Made by a program: the position numbers and the translations under genes. DNA of 64,000 nucleotides from Streptomyces capillispiralis (lineage in GTDB: Bacteria > Actinomycetota > Actinomycetes > Streptomycetales > Streptomycetaceae): positions 4,744,501 through 4,808,500 of the forward strand of contig NZ_VIWV01000001.1 in NCBI RefSeq assembly GCF_007829875.1, given 5' to 3'. A model generated the notes under the pieces. It was not told the origin of the DNA, made no database searches, and was given only the letters and a program-made list of their open reading frames with translations. The first letter of the stretch is position 1, and each line of letters opens with the position of its first letter. Positions 7,462 to 16,018 of this stretch are shown here, piece by piece.

Positions 7462-9837
7462 ATGTCCGGTGACAGTGCCGCTTCGGCGCCCGGCCGGTCC
7501 GGGGGCCGTCCGGGGCGGCCTGTCGGCCGGAAGTCGGCGGGCTCGCGCTGGGGACGCCTCCTCGAGGGCGGGCTGCTGCAGGGCGGGGTCCAGGGCAGCC
7601 CGGTCATCCGGCTGTTCGTGCGCTGGGTGCGCCGGCCGCTGCTGCCCGTCATGCGGCTGTGGCGGCGCAACATCCAGCTCAAGGTCGTCGTCACGACGCT
7701 GCTGATGTCGCTGGGCGTGGTCCTGCTGCTGGGCTTCGTCGTCATCGGGCAGGTGCGCAACGGTCTGCTGGACGCGAAGGTGAAGGCCTCGCAGAGCCAG
7801 GCCACCGGCGGGTTCGCGGTGGCCGAACAGCAGGCCGACGAGGCCGTGAGCGTCACCGACGTCCAGGGCACCGCGGTGGACGGCCGGCCCGCGCAGAGCG
7901 TCATCCAGTGGATGAGCGACCTGGTGGAATCGCTGTCCAGCGGTGGTCAGGGAGCCTTCGACGTGGTGACCCTGCCCGTGAGCGACGAGAGCGGCAGCGG
8001 GCGCGGTCCGCGCGCCTCCGGTGAGGTCAACCCGACGGCGAGCGTGCCGGCGGCCCTGCGGGAGCGGATCGACACCAGCACCTCGGCGGCGCAGAGCTAC
8101 ACGCGCATCGTCTACGACACCAAGAAGGACTCCCAGCCCGGCCTGGTGATCGGCAAGCAGGTCAGCGACCCCAACGGCGACCCGTACCAGCTGTACTACC
8201 TGTTCCCGCTCACCCAGGAGGAGCGGTCGCTCAGCCTGGTCAAGGGCACCCTGGCGACCGCCGGGCTGTTCGTCGTCGTACTCCTCGGGGCGATCGCCTG
8301 GCTCGTGGTGCGCCAGGTCGTCACTCCGGTGCGGATGGCGGCCGGGATCGCCGAGCGGCTGTCCGCCGGGCGGCTGCAGGAACGGATGAAGGTCACCGGC
8401 GAGGACGACATCGCGCGGCTGGGCGAGGCGTTCAACAAGATGGCGCAGAACCTCCAGCTGAAGATCAACCAGCTGGAGGACCTGTCGCGGATGCAGCGCC
8501 GGTTCGTGTCGGACGTGTCGCACGAGCTGCGGACGCCGCTGACGACGGTGCGGATGGCCGCGGACGTCATCCACGAGGCGCGCGAGGACTTCGACCCGGT
8601 CACCGCGCGGTCGGCGGAACTGCTCGCCGACCAGCTGGACCGGTTCGAGTCGCTGCTCGCGGACCTGCTGGAGATCAGCCGGTTCGACGCCGGCGCGGCG
8701 GCGCTGGAGGCGGAGCCGATAGACCTGCGCGAGGTGGTACGGCGGGTGGTCAGCGGGGCGGAGCCGCTGGCCGAGCGCAAGGGCACGCGGATCAGGATCA
8801 CCGGTGACCAGCAGCCCGTCGTCGCCGAGGCCGACGCACGCCGCGTGGAGCGGGTGCTGCGCAACCTCGTCGTCAACGCGGTGGAGCACGGCGACGGCAA
8901 GGACGTCGTCGTGAAGCTGGCCGCGGCCGGCGGGGCGGTGGCGGTGGCGGTGCGCGACTACGGTGTCGGGCTCAAGCCGGGGGAGGCGACCCGGGTGTTC
9001 AGCCGTTTCTGGCGGGCCGACCCGGCACGCGCGCGGACCACCGGCGGTACGGGGCTGGGGCTGTCCATCGCCCTGGAGGACGCGCGGCTGCACGGCGGCT
9101 GGCTCCAGGCGTGGGGCGAACCGGGCGGCGGCTCGCAGTTCCGGCTGACGCTGCCCAGGACCGCGGACGAGCCGCTGCGGGGCTCCCCGATCCCCCTGGA
9201 GCCCAAGGACTCGCGGCGCAACCGGGGGCTGGACGACGCGGGGCTGCCGCGCGGCGGCGGGGACGACGAGAAGCGCGCCACGGTCCCGGCGCAGCAGCCG
9301 GGGGCCGACGGGTCCGCGCGGGCGGTCCGGGACCCGTTGGCGCTGAGGCCGGCGTCCGTGACCCCCACGGCCGACCCCACGGCGCTGCCGGGCAACGGCG
9401 CCCGCGTGGTGTCCCGGCCCGGCGGCGCGGGAGCGGCCTCCGGGGCGCGGAGCGCGGGCGGGCCGGGTGGTCCGGGTGGTCCGGGCGGCTCGCCGTCCGT
9501 CGGGGACGGCGGGGACGGGGACGGGGACGGCCACGGAGAGGTGCGGGACGCGGGGCGCTCCCACGACGGGCGTCACGGTGACGGACCTGATGACGGTGCC
9601 GGACGTGACGGGGCCGGCCCGGACGGGGCCGTCGGGCGGCCGTCGCGGGCGGATCGTGCCGGTGACGCCGGACGGCCCGACGGCGGCCGCGGCGCGGGGG
9701 GCGCGGGACGGCCGGAGGGCGGTGCCGGGGACGCGGAACCGGGTTCCGGCACCGGGACCCGGGACGAAGCCGGCGGACGGGGCGACAGTGCGGCGCGAGA
9801 CGCGCAGCGGGACGGGGAGGCATCGCGTGGGCGGTGA
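7462..9837 (+). CDS. mtrB: Sensor histidine kinase MtrB
   Basis: A 791-residue membrane kinase. It has TM1 at about 73-97, an extracytoplasmic sensor loop, TM2 at about 265-285, HAMP, a HisKA domain with phospho-accepting His354 in SDVSHELRTPL, and a HATPase domain (N-box RNLVVNAVEHG, G boxes DYGVGL and GGTGLGLS). It phosphorylates MtrA. The last ~225 residues after FRLTLPRTADE are an unusually long tail, Gly/Asp/Arg-rich and low in complexity, with GGDGDGD-like runs; I expect homologues to be nearer 690 residues, so this is an extension. The gene overlaps lpqB by 11 bases. Confidence 0.95.
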   Translation: MSGDSAASAPGRSGGRPGRPVGRKSAGSRWGRLLEGGLLQGGVQGSPVIRLFVRWVRRPLLPVMRLWRRNIQLKVVVTTLLMSLGVVLLLGFVVIGQVRNGLLDAKVKASQSQATGGFAVAEQQADEAVSVTDVQGTAVDGRPAQSVIQWMSDLVESLSSGGQGAFDVVTLPVSDESGSGRGPRASGEVNPTASVPAALRERIDTSTSAAQSYTRIVYDTKKDSQPGLVIGKQVSDPNGDPYQLYYLFPLTQEERSLSLVKGTLATAGLFVVVLLGAIAWLVVRQVVTPVRMAAGIAERLSAGRLQERMKVTGEDDIARLGEAFNKMAQNLQLKINQLEDLSRMQRRFVSDVSHELRTPLTTVRMAADVIHEAREDFDPVTARSAELLADQLDRFESLLADLLEISRFDAGAAALEAEPIDLREVVRRVVSGAEPLAERKGTRIRITGDQQPVVAEADARRVERVLRNLVVNAVEHGDGKDVVVKLAAAGGAVAVAVRDYGVGLKPGEATRVFSRFWRADPARARTTGGTGLGLSIALEDARLHGGWLQAWGEPGGGSQFRLTLPRTADEPLRGSPIPLEPKDSRRNRGLDDAGLPRGGGDDEKRATVPAQQPGADGSARAVRDPLALRPASVTPTADPTALPGNGARVVSRPGGAGAASGARSAGGPGGPGGPGGSPSVGDGGDGDGDGHGEVRDAGRSHDGRHGDGPDDGAGRDGAGPDGAVGRPSRADRAGDAGRPDGGRGAGGAGRPEGGAGDAEPGSGTGTRDEAGGRGDSAARDAQRDGEASRGR

Positions 9838-11662
9838 GCGCGGTGGGCGCGGCCGGAGGGCATCGGTGCGGACGGTGGCGTACGCCGCCGGCGGGGTCGT
9901 CCTGCTGGCCGGGTGCGCCTCGATGCCCGACGACGGCGATCTGCGGGGCGTCGAGTCCACGCCGCGGCAGGACACCCAGGTACGGGTGTTCGCCATGCCG
10001 CCGAGCGAGGACGCCACCCCCACGCAGATCGTGCAGGGCTTCCTGGAGGCGCTGACCAGCGACGACCCGGACTACAAGACCGCGCGCCAGTATCTGACGC
10101 GGGAGGCCGCGAAGACCTGGCGGCCGGAGCTGTCCACCACCGTGCTGTCGGACGGGCCGGGCGCCCAGGCCGACCGTCCCGACCGGCAGGACATCGGCTC
10201 GCTCTCCTACACGCTGACCGGGACCAAGGTCGCCACCGTGGACGCGCAGCAGTCCTACGCGCCCGCCTCCGGCTCCTACACCAAGCTCGTGCACCTCACC
10301 AAGGACACCGAGAACGGCCAGTGGCGCATCGACGCGGTGCCGCAGGGCGTCGTCATGGGGAAGTCGGACTTCCAGCGCAACTACAGGGCCGTCAACAAGT
10401 ACTACTTCGCCTCGAACGACGGGGGCACCGCCGGCGGGACCACGCCGGTGGCGGTCGCCGACCCCGTCTACGTGCGCAGTCACGTCGATCCGACGACCCA
10501 GATGGTGCGTTCCCTGGTCGGCGGGCCGACGAGCTGGCTGGACCCCGTCGTGCGGTCCGGCTTCCCCACGGGGACGGCGCTGCGGAAGGACGCCGGTCCG
10601 CTGACGCCGGACGACCGGGGCAGGCTGACCGTGCCGCTCAACGACCGGGCGGCCGGTGTCGGCACGGGCCGGTGCGAGGAGATGGCGGCCCAGCTGCTGT
10701 TCACCCTGCGCGGGGTCGGTCCCGCGGTGGAGGAGGTCGAGCTGCGGGCCGGTGGCGGGCCCTTGTGCCTGCTCACCCAGCAGGGCGCGGAGATGGTGGC
10801 CACCACGGGCGCGCCCCCGCCCGACAACCTGTACTTCGTCGACGACGAGCACCGCGTGGTGCGGATCGCCGCGGGCAGCAGCGACACGGAGCCGGACCCG
10901 GTGCCCGGTGCGCTGGGTGAGGGCGAGAAGGCGCTGCGTTCGGTGGCGGTCGCACGCGACGAGCAGACCGCTGCCGGGGTCGGGCTCGACGGCAGGTCGC
11001 TGTTCGTCGCCCCGCTGGAGCCGGGCGGTTCCCTCGGCGAACCCGTGCTGCACAGCGCGGGCAAGACGGAGGAGGACCGGCTCACCACGCCCAGCTGGGA
11101 CGCCCGGGGCGGGCTCTGGGTGGCCGACCGCGACCCCGCGGCCCCGCGGCTGTACCTGCTGGAGGACGGCGCCGAGGAGCCGCTGGAGGTGCGGACGCCG
11201 GGCCTCGACGGCCGGGTGCGGGCCGTGCGGGTGGCCGCCGACGGGGTGCGCATCGCGCTCGTCGTGGAGAAGGGCGACCGGCACTCCCTGCTGATCGGGC
11301 GGATCGAGCGGAGCAGGCCGGACGGCGGGACGGACGAGCGTCCCGCGGTCACCGTGCGGGACCTGCGCTCCGCGACCCCCGAGCTGGAGCAGGTCACGGC
11401 CATGTCCTGGGCCGGGGACAGCCGGCTCGTGGTGGTCGGGCGCGAGCAGGGGGGTGTGGAGCAGATGAAGTACGTCGAGGTCGACGGCTCCACGCCGGAC
11501 GTGCCGCCGCCCGCCGCCCTGACCGGCGTCAAGGCGGTCACCGCCTCGGAGGACGAGAGCGCGCCGCTGGTGGCGTACTCCGTGGACGGGATCGTCCGGC
11601 TGCCCTCGGGGGCGCAGTGGCAGAAGGTGACGAAGGGGACCGCGCCGGTCTATCCGGGGTGA
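9827..11662 (+). CDS. lpqB: Lipoprotein LpqB (MtrB accessory)
   Basis: A 611-residue lipoprotein. A signal sequence ends in the lipobox LLAGC with Cys30; a GerMN domain lies at about 60-320 (VQGFLEALTSDDPDYKTARQ onward), and the rest forms an LpqB-type beta-propeller ending with PSGAQWQKVTKGTAPVYPG. LpqB interacts with the outside part of MtrB and modulates MtrA phosphorylation in actinobacteria. I set the start at GTG 9827, which has GGGGAGG six bases upstream and overlaps the end of mtrB; it gives the usual length. Longer in-frame readings lack a signal peptide. Confidence 0.94.
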   Translation: MGGERGGRGRRASVRTVAYAAGGVVLLAGCASMPDDGDLRGVESTPRQDTQVRVFAMPPSEDATPTQIVQGFLEALTSDDPDYKTARQYLTREAAKTWRPELSTTVLSDGPGAQADRPDRQDIGSLSYTLTGTKVATVDAQQSYAPASGSYTKLVHLTKDTENGQWRIDAVPQGVVMGKSDFQRNYRAVNKYYFASNDGGTAGGTTPVAVADPVYVRSHVDPTTQMVRSLVGGPTSWLDPVVRSGFPTGTALRKDAGPLTPDDRGRLTVPLNDRAAGVGTGRCEEMAAQLLFTLRGVGPAVEEVELRAGGGPLCLLTQQGAEMVATTGAPPPDNLYFVDDEHRVVRIAAGSSDTEPDPVPGALGEGEKALRSVAVARDEQTAAGVGLDGRSLFVAPLEPGGSLGEPVLHSAGKTEEDRLTTPSWDARGGLWVADRDPAAPRLYLLEDGAEEPLEVRTPGLDGRVRAVRVAADGVRIALVVEKGDRHSLLIGRIERSRPDGGTDERPAVTVRDLRSATPELEQVTAMSWAGDSRLVVVGREQGGVEQMKYVEVDGSTPDVPPPAALTGVKAVTASEDESAPLVAYSVDGIVRLPSGAQWQKVTKGTAPVYPG

Positions 11663-11690
11663 GCCAGGCCCTCCCGCCGCCGCGCGCCGG

Positions 11691-11699
11691 TTGTCCACA
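11691..11699 (+). promoter_or_regulatory. Isolated DnaA-box sequence
   Basis: TTGTCCACA, the exact Streptomyces-type DnaA box consensus, lies in the 76-base gap between lpqB and the comF-like gene, 40 bases before the latter's start. A single box far from an origin suggests, at most, DnaA-dependent regulation or titration; a chance match is possible. Confidence 0.35.
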
Positions 11700-11738
11700 G
11701 GGGTGGCCGGGGGCGGCGGGCGTTGGCACAGTGGGCCC

Positions 11739-12815
11739 ATGCGGGACTGGTGGCGGGACCTCACCGACCTGGTGCTTCCGGCCGAATGCGGCGGGTGCGG
11801 CAGATCTCGCGCCGTGCTCTGCACACCGTGCCGTACGGCGTTGAGCGGGGCCCCGCCGCGCCGGGTGCGGCCGGTGCCCGAGCCGGCCGGGCTGCCCCCG
11901 GTCCATGCGGCGGCCCCGTACGCGGACGAGGTGCGCGCCGCGTTGCTGGCCCACAAGGAGCGGGGCGCCCTCGCCCTCTCCGGGCCGCTGGGCGAGGCCC
12001 TGGCGGGAGCGGTGCGGGCGGGGCTGGGGGCGGCTTCGTCGGGGGAGTCTGGTGCCTCCGGTGCGTCAGGTGCCTCGGGTGCCCCGGATGCCTCGGGTGC
12101 CCCGGGTGTCTCGGGGGCGCCGGGAGCGGCGGTGGCACGGACGTCGGGCGGGGGCCGCGTCCGAGGGGCGTACGGCACCGGTGCCGGCGTGGTGCTGCTC
12201 GTCCCCGTGCCGTCCGCGCGGCGGGCCGTGCGGGCGCGCGGGCACGACCCCGCGCGGCGGATCGCGTACGCGGCGGCGGGTGAGCTGCGGCGTGCGGGGG
12301 TACCCGCCCGAGTACTTCCCGCGCTGCGGCAGCGACGGGCGGTGGCCGATCAGTCGGGGCTCAACTCCCGGCAGCGGCTGGCGAATCTCGCGGGGGCGCT
12401 GACGGTGGCCCCGGGGTGCGGCCGGCTCCTCACCGGGGGCCGGGTCGTGCTGGTCGACGACCTGATGACGACCGGGGCGTCGCTGGCCGAGGCCGCGCGT
12501 GCGGTGCGGGCGGCAGGCGCCGAGCGGGCGCGGTCACGGACCGCGGCACCGGAAGCGGAACCGGACGGGACACCCGGTCCGGGGCCGGAAACAGGCGCCG
12601 GTTCGAGTATTTCGGGGGCCGCGTTCGTGTACCCGGGTGGGACACGGGAAAGGAGAGGGGAACAGCGGAACGGATCAGCTGAACAGAGTGCGGGTCGGTG
12701 CTCCGCCCGGGCGCCGGGTGCGGCGGGCGCGGGTGGCGCCGACGGGATCATCGACGTGATGTGCGCGGCCGTCGTCGCGGCATCACCGAACGCCTTCGAA
12801 ATACACCGGAACTGA
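11739..12815 (+). CDS. ComF-family phosphoribosyltransferase with repeat insertion
   Basis: A 358-residue protein. An N-terminal Cys cluster (CGGCGRSRAVLCTPC, residues 19-33) looks like the ComF zinc site. The PRPP loop is VVLVDDLMTTGASL, and the terminus ends VVAASPNAFEIHRN as in ComF proteins. Two parts are unusual: a run of nine Gly-Ala-Ser/Pro triplets (about residues 105-131), and about 65 low-complexity residues between ARAVRAAGAERAR and the final IIDVMCAAVVAA strand. ComF proteins are linked to DNA uptake in other bacteria, but in Streptomyces the role is unclear. The ATG at 11739 is preferred over the TTG at 11691, which would read through the DnaA-box sequence. Confidence 0.85.
   Translation: MRDWWRDLTDLVLPAECGGCGRSRAVLCTPCRTALSGAPPRRVRPVPEPAGLPPVHAAAPYADEVRAALLAHKERGALALSGPLGEALAGAVRAGLGAASSGESGASGASGASGAPDASGAPGVSGAPGAAVARTSGGGRVRGAYGTGAGVVLLVPVPSARRAVRARGHDPARRIAYAAAGELRRAGVPARVLPALRQRRAVADQSGLNSRQRLANLAGALTVAPGCGRLLTGGRVVLVDDLMTTGASLAEAARAVRAAGAERARSRTAAPEAEPDGTPGPGPETGAGSSISGAAFVYPGGTRERRGEQRNGSAEQSAGRCSARAPGAAGAGGADGIIDVMCAAVVAASPNAFEIHRN
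12051..12131 (+). repeat. Nine-unit 9-bp minisatellite in comF-like gene
   Basis: Nine consecutive 9-bp units related to GGTGCCTCG encode GAS, GAS, GAS, GAP, DAS, GAP, GVS, GAP and GAA. Because the unit is three codons, gain or loss of copies would change linker length without shifting the frame. Confidence 0.85.
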
Positions 12816-13130
12816 CTGAGTGCGTGCGTCGTTGCAGGTAATGAGAGGACTAATTCACCTGAATGGAGGTAGGGCGCGGTAGAGGGTGACGACTTCCGTC
12901 CCGGCGAGATATGTTCGGTTGAGAGGGAAAGCCGCAGGCCACACCTCTTGAATCCGATTGCCGTGCCGCGGGTTCCGGCAAAAGCGCCCCCGCGCCGGTG
13001 GAGTGGAGATCTCGCTCGTGGGGGAGGAGGTGGAAGTCACCGAGTCCGAGGTTCCGGACGTCACCGGAGCCTGGTGCAAAAGGGAGACGCTCCGCACAGA
13101 AAGCGGAGTGATCCGGGAACGGAGTTCTGC
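12816..13130. other. Intergenic leader before hpf
   Basis: This 315-base region has no credible gene; codon third-position bias is absent. It is richer in A/T near 12830-12870 and around 12905 (GAGATATGTTC), so a promoter is likely there, but I cannot place -35 and -10 boxes with confidence. A hairpin close to the hpf start is listed separately. Confidence 0.5.
13088..13110 (+). promoter_or_regulatory. Stem-loop just upstream of hpf ribosome binding site
   Basis: CGCTCCGC at 13088-13095 pairs with GCGGAGTG at 13103-13110 (one G-U pair) around the seven-base loop ACAGAAA. The stem ends 10 bases before the GGAG at 13121-13124 and 20 bases before the GTG start, so it is well placed to influence transcript stability or initiation. 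Confidence 0.45.
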
Positions 13131-13823
13131 GTGGACATCGTCGTCAAGGGCCGCAAGACCGAGGTGCCCGAGCGGTTCCGGAAGCACGTGGCCGAGAAGC
13201 TGAACCTGGAGAAGATCCAGAAGCTCGATGGCAAGGTGATCAGCCTCGACGTCGAGGTGTCCAAGGAGCCCAACCCCCGACAGGCCGACCGCAGTGACCG
13301 AGTGGAGATCACGCTCCGCTCCCGCGGTCCGGTGATCCGGGCGGAGGCAGCGGCGAGCGATCCGTACGCGGCGCTCGACCTGGCAGCGGAAAAGCTGGAC
13401 GCCCGGCTGCGCAAGCAGCACGACAAGCGTTTCTCGCGGCGCGGTGCGCGCAGGATCTCCGCAGCGGAGGTCCCCGACCACGTCCCGGGCGCGGCGACGC
13501 TCAACGGGACCGGCGCGCCCTCCGTCGAGGAGGAGCGGGAGGCCGTCCCGACCAAGAAGATCGGCTCGCTGGAAGTACAGGGTGACGGACCCCTCGTCGT
13601 CCGCGAGAAGACCCACGTGGCAGCGCCCATGACCCTCAACCAGGCCCTCTACGAGATGGAACTGGTGGGGCACGACTTCTATCTGTTCGTCGACTCCGAG
13701 ACGAAGGAACCCAGTGTCGTCTACCGACGGCACGCCTACGACTACGGCGTGATCCACCTCAGCACCGACACCATGGTCACCGCGACCAACTCCCCCGAGG
13801 CGGGCGGAACACTGGGCGGCTGA
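13131..13823 (+). CDS. hpf: Ribosome hibernation-promoting factor, long form
   Basis: A 230-residue long HPF. The N-terminal ribosome-binding domain (VDIVVKGRKTEVPERFRKHVAEKL through RLRKQHDKRF, residues 1-105) is joined by a linker to the C-terminal dimerisation domain (residues ~165-220, with MTLNQALYEMELVGHDFYLF and VVYRRHAYDYGVIHL). Long HPF forms 100S ribosome dimers in stationary phase or stress. The start is GTG at 13131 with GGAG six bases before it; extending upstream adds non-homologous residues. It is followed by a very strong terminator-like hairpin. Confidence 0.94.
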   Translation: MDIVVKGRKTEVPERFRKHVAEKLNLEKIQKLDGKVISLDVEVSKEPNPRQADRSDRVEITLRSRGPVIRAEAAASDPYAALDLAAEKLDARLRKQHDKRFSRRGARRISAAEVPDHVPGAATLNGTGAPSVEEEREAVPTKKIGSLEVQGDGPLVVREKTHVAAPMTLNQALYEMELVGHDFYLFVDSETKEPSVVYRRHAYDYGVIHLSTDTMVTATNSPEAGGTLGG

Positions 13824-13844
13824 CCCTGCCGGGCGTGAGCCGAT

Positions 13845-13885
13845 CCGGTGCCCCTGGTGCGCGTGTGCGCCCCCAGGGGCACCGG
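13845..13885 (+). terminator. Strong hairpin after hpf
   Basis: CCGGTGCCCCTGG (13845-13857) is the exact complement of CCAGGGGCACCGG (13873-13885), and the bases between can pair further (TGCGC with GCGCC around GTGT). There is no T-tract, which is usual for high-G+C terminators. It lies 21 bases after the hpf stop. Confidence 0.8.
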
Positions 13886-13945
13886 TGTGCGCCCACCGGG
13901 CGCGCCCACCGGCACCGGAGTGTCCCCGGGGCATGGAATCATGGC

Positions 13946-13974
13946 GGCAACGGCCCAACCGGTGGGCCGTTGCC
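13946..13974 (+). terminator. Second hairpin between hpf and the response regulator
   Basis: GGCAACGGCCCA (13946-13957) pairs perfectly with TGGGCCGTTGCC (13963-13974) around the loop ACCGG. It lies 53 bases before the next start codon, so it could be a backup terminator or a structured leader of the response-regulator mRNA. Confidence 0.6.
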
Positions 13975-14027
13975 TTGGGTTGGCGATGGCTCAGGACCAC
14001 AGGCCACAGCCTTCAGGGGGAGGAACG

Positions 14028-14774
14028 ATGGCGGACAGCTTCGGACCGATGCATGACGGGGACGCGGACGACGGCGTCGCCGGCACGGGCCCGGACGCGG
14101 ACACTCCACGCAAGGAGCCGATCAGGGTCCTTGTGGTGGACGACCACGCGCTGTTCCGCCGCGGACTGGAGATCGTGCTCGCGGCCGAGGAGGACATCCA
14201 GGTCGTCGGCGAGGCGGGGGACGGCGCCGAGGCCGTGGAGAAGGCGGCCGACCTGCTGCCCGACATCGTGCTGATGGACGTGCGGATGCCCAAGCGGGGC
14301 GGGATCGAAGCGTGCACCTCCATCAAGGAGGTCGCCCCCAGCGCGAAGATCATCATGCTGACGATCAGCGACGAGGAAGCCGATCTCTACGACGCCATCA
14401 AGGCGGGCGCGACCGGCTACCTCCTCAAGGAGATCTCCACGGACGAGGTGGCCACCGCCATCCGCGCGGTGGCCGACGGGCAGTCGCAGATCAGTCCGTC
14501 CATGGCGTCGAAACTGCTCACCGAGTTCAAGTCGATGATCCAGCGCACCGACGAGCGGCGGCTCGTGCCCGCGCCCCGGCTGACGGACCGTGAGCTGGAA
14601 GTCCTCAAGCTCGTCGCCACGGGGAAGAACAACCGCGACATCGCCAAGGAACTGTTCATCTCCGAGAACACCGTGAAGAACCACGTGCGCAACATCCTGG
14701 AGAAGCTGCAGCTGCACTCCAGGATGGAGGCGGTGGTCTACGCGATGCGGGAGAAGATCCTCGAGATCCGCTGA
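14028..14774 (+). CDS. NarL/FixJ-family response regulator without adjacent kinase
   Basis: A 248-residue regulator. After a 30-residue acidic N-terminal extension, the receiver domain starts at IRVLVVDDHALFRRGL, with phosphoacceptor Asp84 in VLMDVRMPKRGG and a KEIS motif. The LuxR-type helix-turn-helix is RLTDRELEVLKLVATGKNN...ISENTVKNHVRNILEKL. No histidine kinase gene is adjacent, so it is an orphan whose partner and targets cannot be read from the window. The start is well supported by GGGGGAGG four bases before the ATG. It is convergent with the next gene, separated by only seven bases. Confidence 0.93.
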   Translation: MADSFGPMHDGDADDGVAGTGPDADTPRKEPIRVLVVDDHALFRRGLEIVLAAEEDIQVVGEAGDGAEAVEKAADLLPDIVLMDVRMPKRGGIEACTSIKEVAPSAKIIMLTISDEEADLYDAIKAGATGYLLKEISTDEVATAIRAVADGQSQISPSMASKLLTEFKSMIQRTDERRLVPAPRLTDRELEVLKLVATGKNNRDIAKELFISENTVKNHVRNILEKLQLHSRMEAVVYAMREKILEIR

Positions 14775-14781
14775 GGCCGGT

Positions 14782-15969
14782 TCAGGCGAGGGCCCGGGCC
14801 AGCTCCAGGGTGAGGGCCTCGCGCAGCTCGGGTGCGTCCACCCGCTCCACGCGGACGTTGGTGCAGTCCACCCAGCCCGCCGCCTCCACCAGCGCCTGAG
14901 CCACGGCGGGCACCGCCTTGTGGCCGTCCAGCGTGACCTGCTTGGCCACCAGGGTGCGGCCCTCACGCGCCGGGTCGACCCGGCCGACGAGCCGGCCGCC
15001 CGCGAGCACCGGCATCGCGAAGTAGCCGTGCACCCGCTTGGCTTTGGGGACGTAGGCCTCGAGGCGGTGGGTGAAGCCGAAGATCCGCTCCGTGCGCGCC
15101 CGCTCCCAGACCAGCGAGTCGAACGGGGACAGCAGCGTCGTACGGTGCCGGCCGCGCGGCGGGGTCTCCAGGGCGGCCGGATCGGCCCAGGCCGGTTTCG
15201 ACCAGCCCTCCACCGTGACCGGGACCAGGCCCGAGCCGGCGATCACCGCGTCGACCTGCTCGGCCTTGAGGCGGTGGTAGTCGGCGATGTCCGCGCGGGT
15301 GCCGACGCCGAGGGCGCGGCCGGCCAGGCCGACCAGGCGGCGCAGGCACTCGGTGTCGTCCAGCTCGTCGTGCAGCAGCGCTTGTGGGATCGCGCGCTCG
15401 GCGAGGTCGTAGACCCGCTTCCAGCCGCGGCGCTCGACGCACACCACCTCGCCGTGCATCAGGGCGCGCTCGACGGCGACCTTGGTGCCCGACCAGTCCC
15501 ACCACTCGCTGGTGCGCTTGGCGCCGCCCAACTCGGTGGCCGTGAGGGGGCCTTCCGCGCGCAGCTGCTTGATCACCTGCTCGTAGACCCCGTCGGGCAG
15601 GTCGTGGCCCCAGTGCGGGCGGTCGCGGTAGGCGCGGCGGCGGAAGGCGAAGTGCGGCCACTCCTCGACGGGGAGGATGCACGCGGCGTGCGACCAGTAC
15701 TCGAACGCGTGCGGAGGCTCGGAGTCCTTCTTCCAGTAGGCGTCCTCGACGGTCCGGCGGCCCACGGCGCCGAGGCGGGCGTACGGGACGAGTTCGTGGG
15801 AGCGGGCGAGGACGGAGATGGTGTCCAGCTGCACCGCGCCCAGATGACGCAGGACGCCCCGGACGCCGGAGCGGCGGTCGGGGGCACCGAGGAAGCCCTG
15901 GGCCCGCAGGGCTATGCGGCGGGCCTCGTCTGCCGAGAGTTCCGTGGTCGGACGCGGGAGGGTCGTCAT
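14782..15969 (-). CDS. YcaQ/AlkX-type winged-helix DNA glycosylase
   Basis: A 395-residue protein of the HTH_42 (YcaQ/AlkZ) family. These glycosylases remove bulky or crosslinked alkylated bases; members protect antibiotic producers from their own alkylating metabolites, while others, like Escherichia coli YcaQ, unhook interstrand crosslinks. The catalytic Q-x-D motif is present (Gln47-Leu-Asp49 in GAVQLDTISV), as is the C-terminal SPFDSLVWERARTERIFGF block, so activity is expected. No biosynthetic genes are next to it, so a general repair role is more likely than self-resistance. The ATG start at 15969 begins MTTLPRPTTELSADEARRIA. Confidence 0.9.
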   Translation of the reverse strand: MTTLPRPTTELSADEARRIALRAQGFLGAPDRRSGVRGVLRHLGAVQLDTISVLARSHELVPYARLGAVGRRTVEDAYWKKDSEPPHAFEYWSHAACILPVEEWPHFAFRRRAYRDRPHWGHDLPDGVYEQVIKQLRAEGPLTATELGGAKRTSEWWDWSGTKVAVERALMHGEVVCVERRGWKRVYDLAERAIPQALLHDELDDTECLRRLVGLAGRALGVGTRADIADYHRLKAEQVDAVIAGSGLVPVTVEGWSKPAWADPAALETPPRGRHRTTLLSPFDSLVWERARTERIFGFTHRLEAYVPKAKRVHGYFAMPVLAGGRLVGRVDPAREGRTLVAKQVTLDGHKAVPAVAQALVEAAGWVDCTNVRVERVDAPELREALTLELARALA

Positions 15970-16018
15970 ACGTCCGCACGATAGAGGGCGCCACTGACAA
16001 CGGGGCGGGGCCCCTCGC

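Noticed and set aside
9440..9560. GGTCCGGGTGGT-type repeats as a possible CRISPR or mobile element
   Set aside because: They are short Gly-encoding codon repeats within the mtrB tail, with no spacers and no flanking mobile genes.
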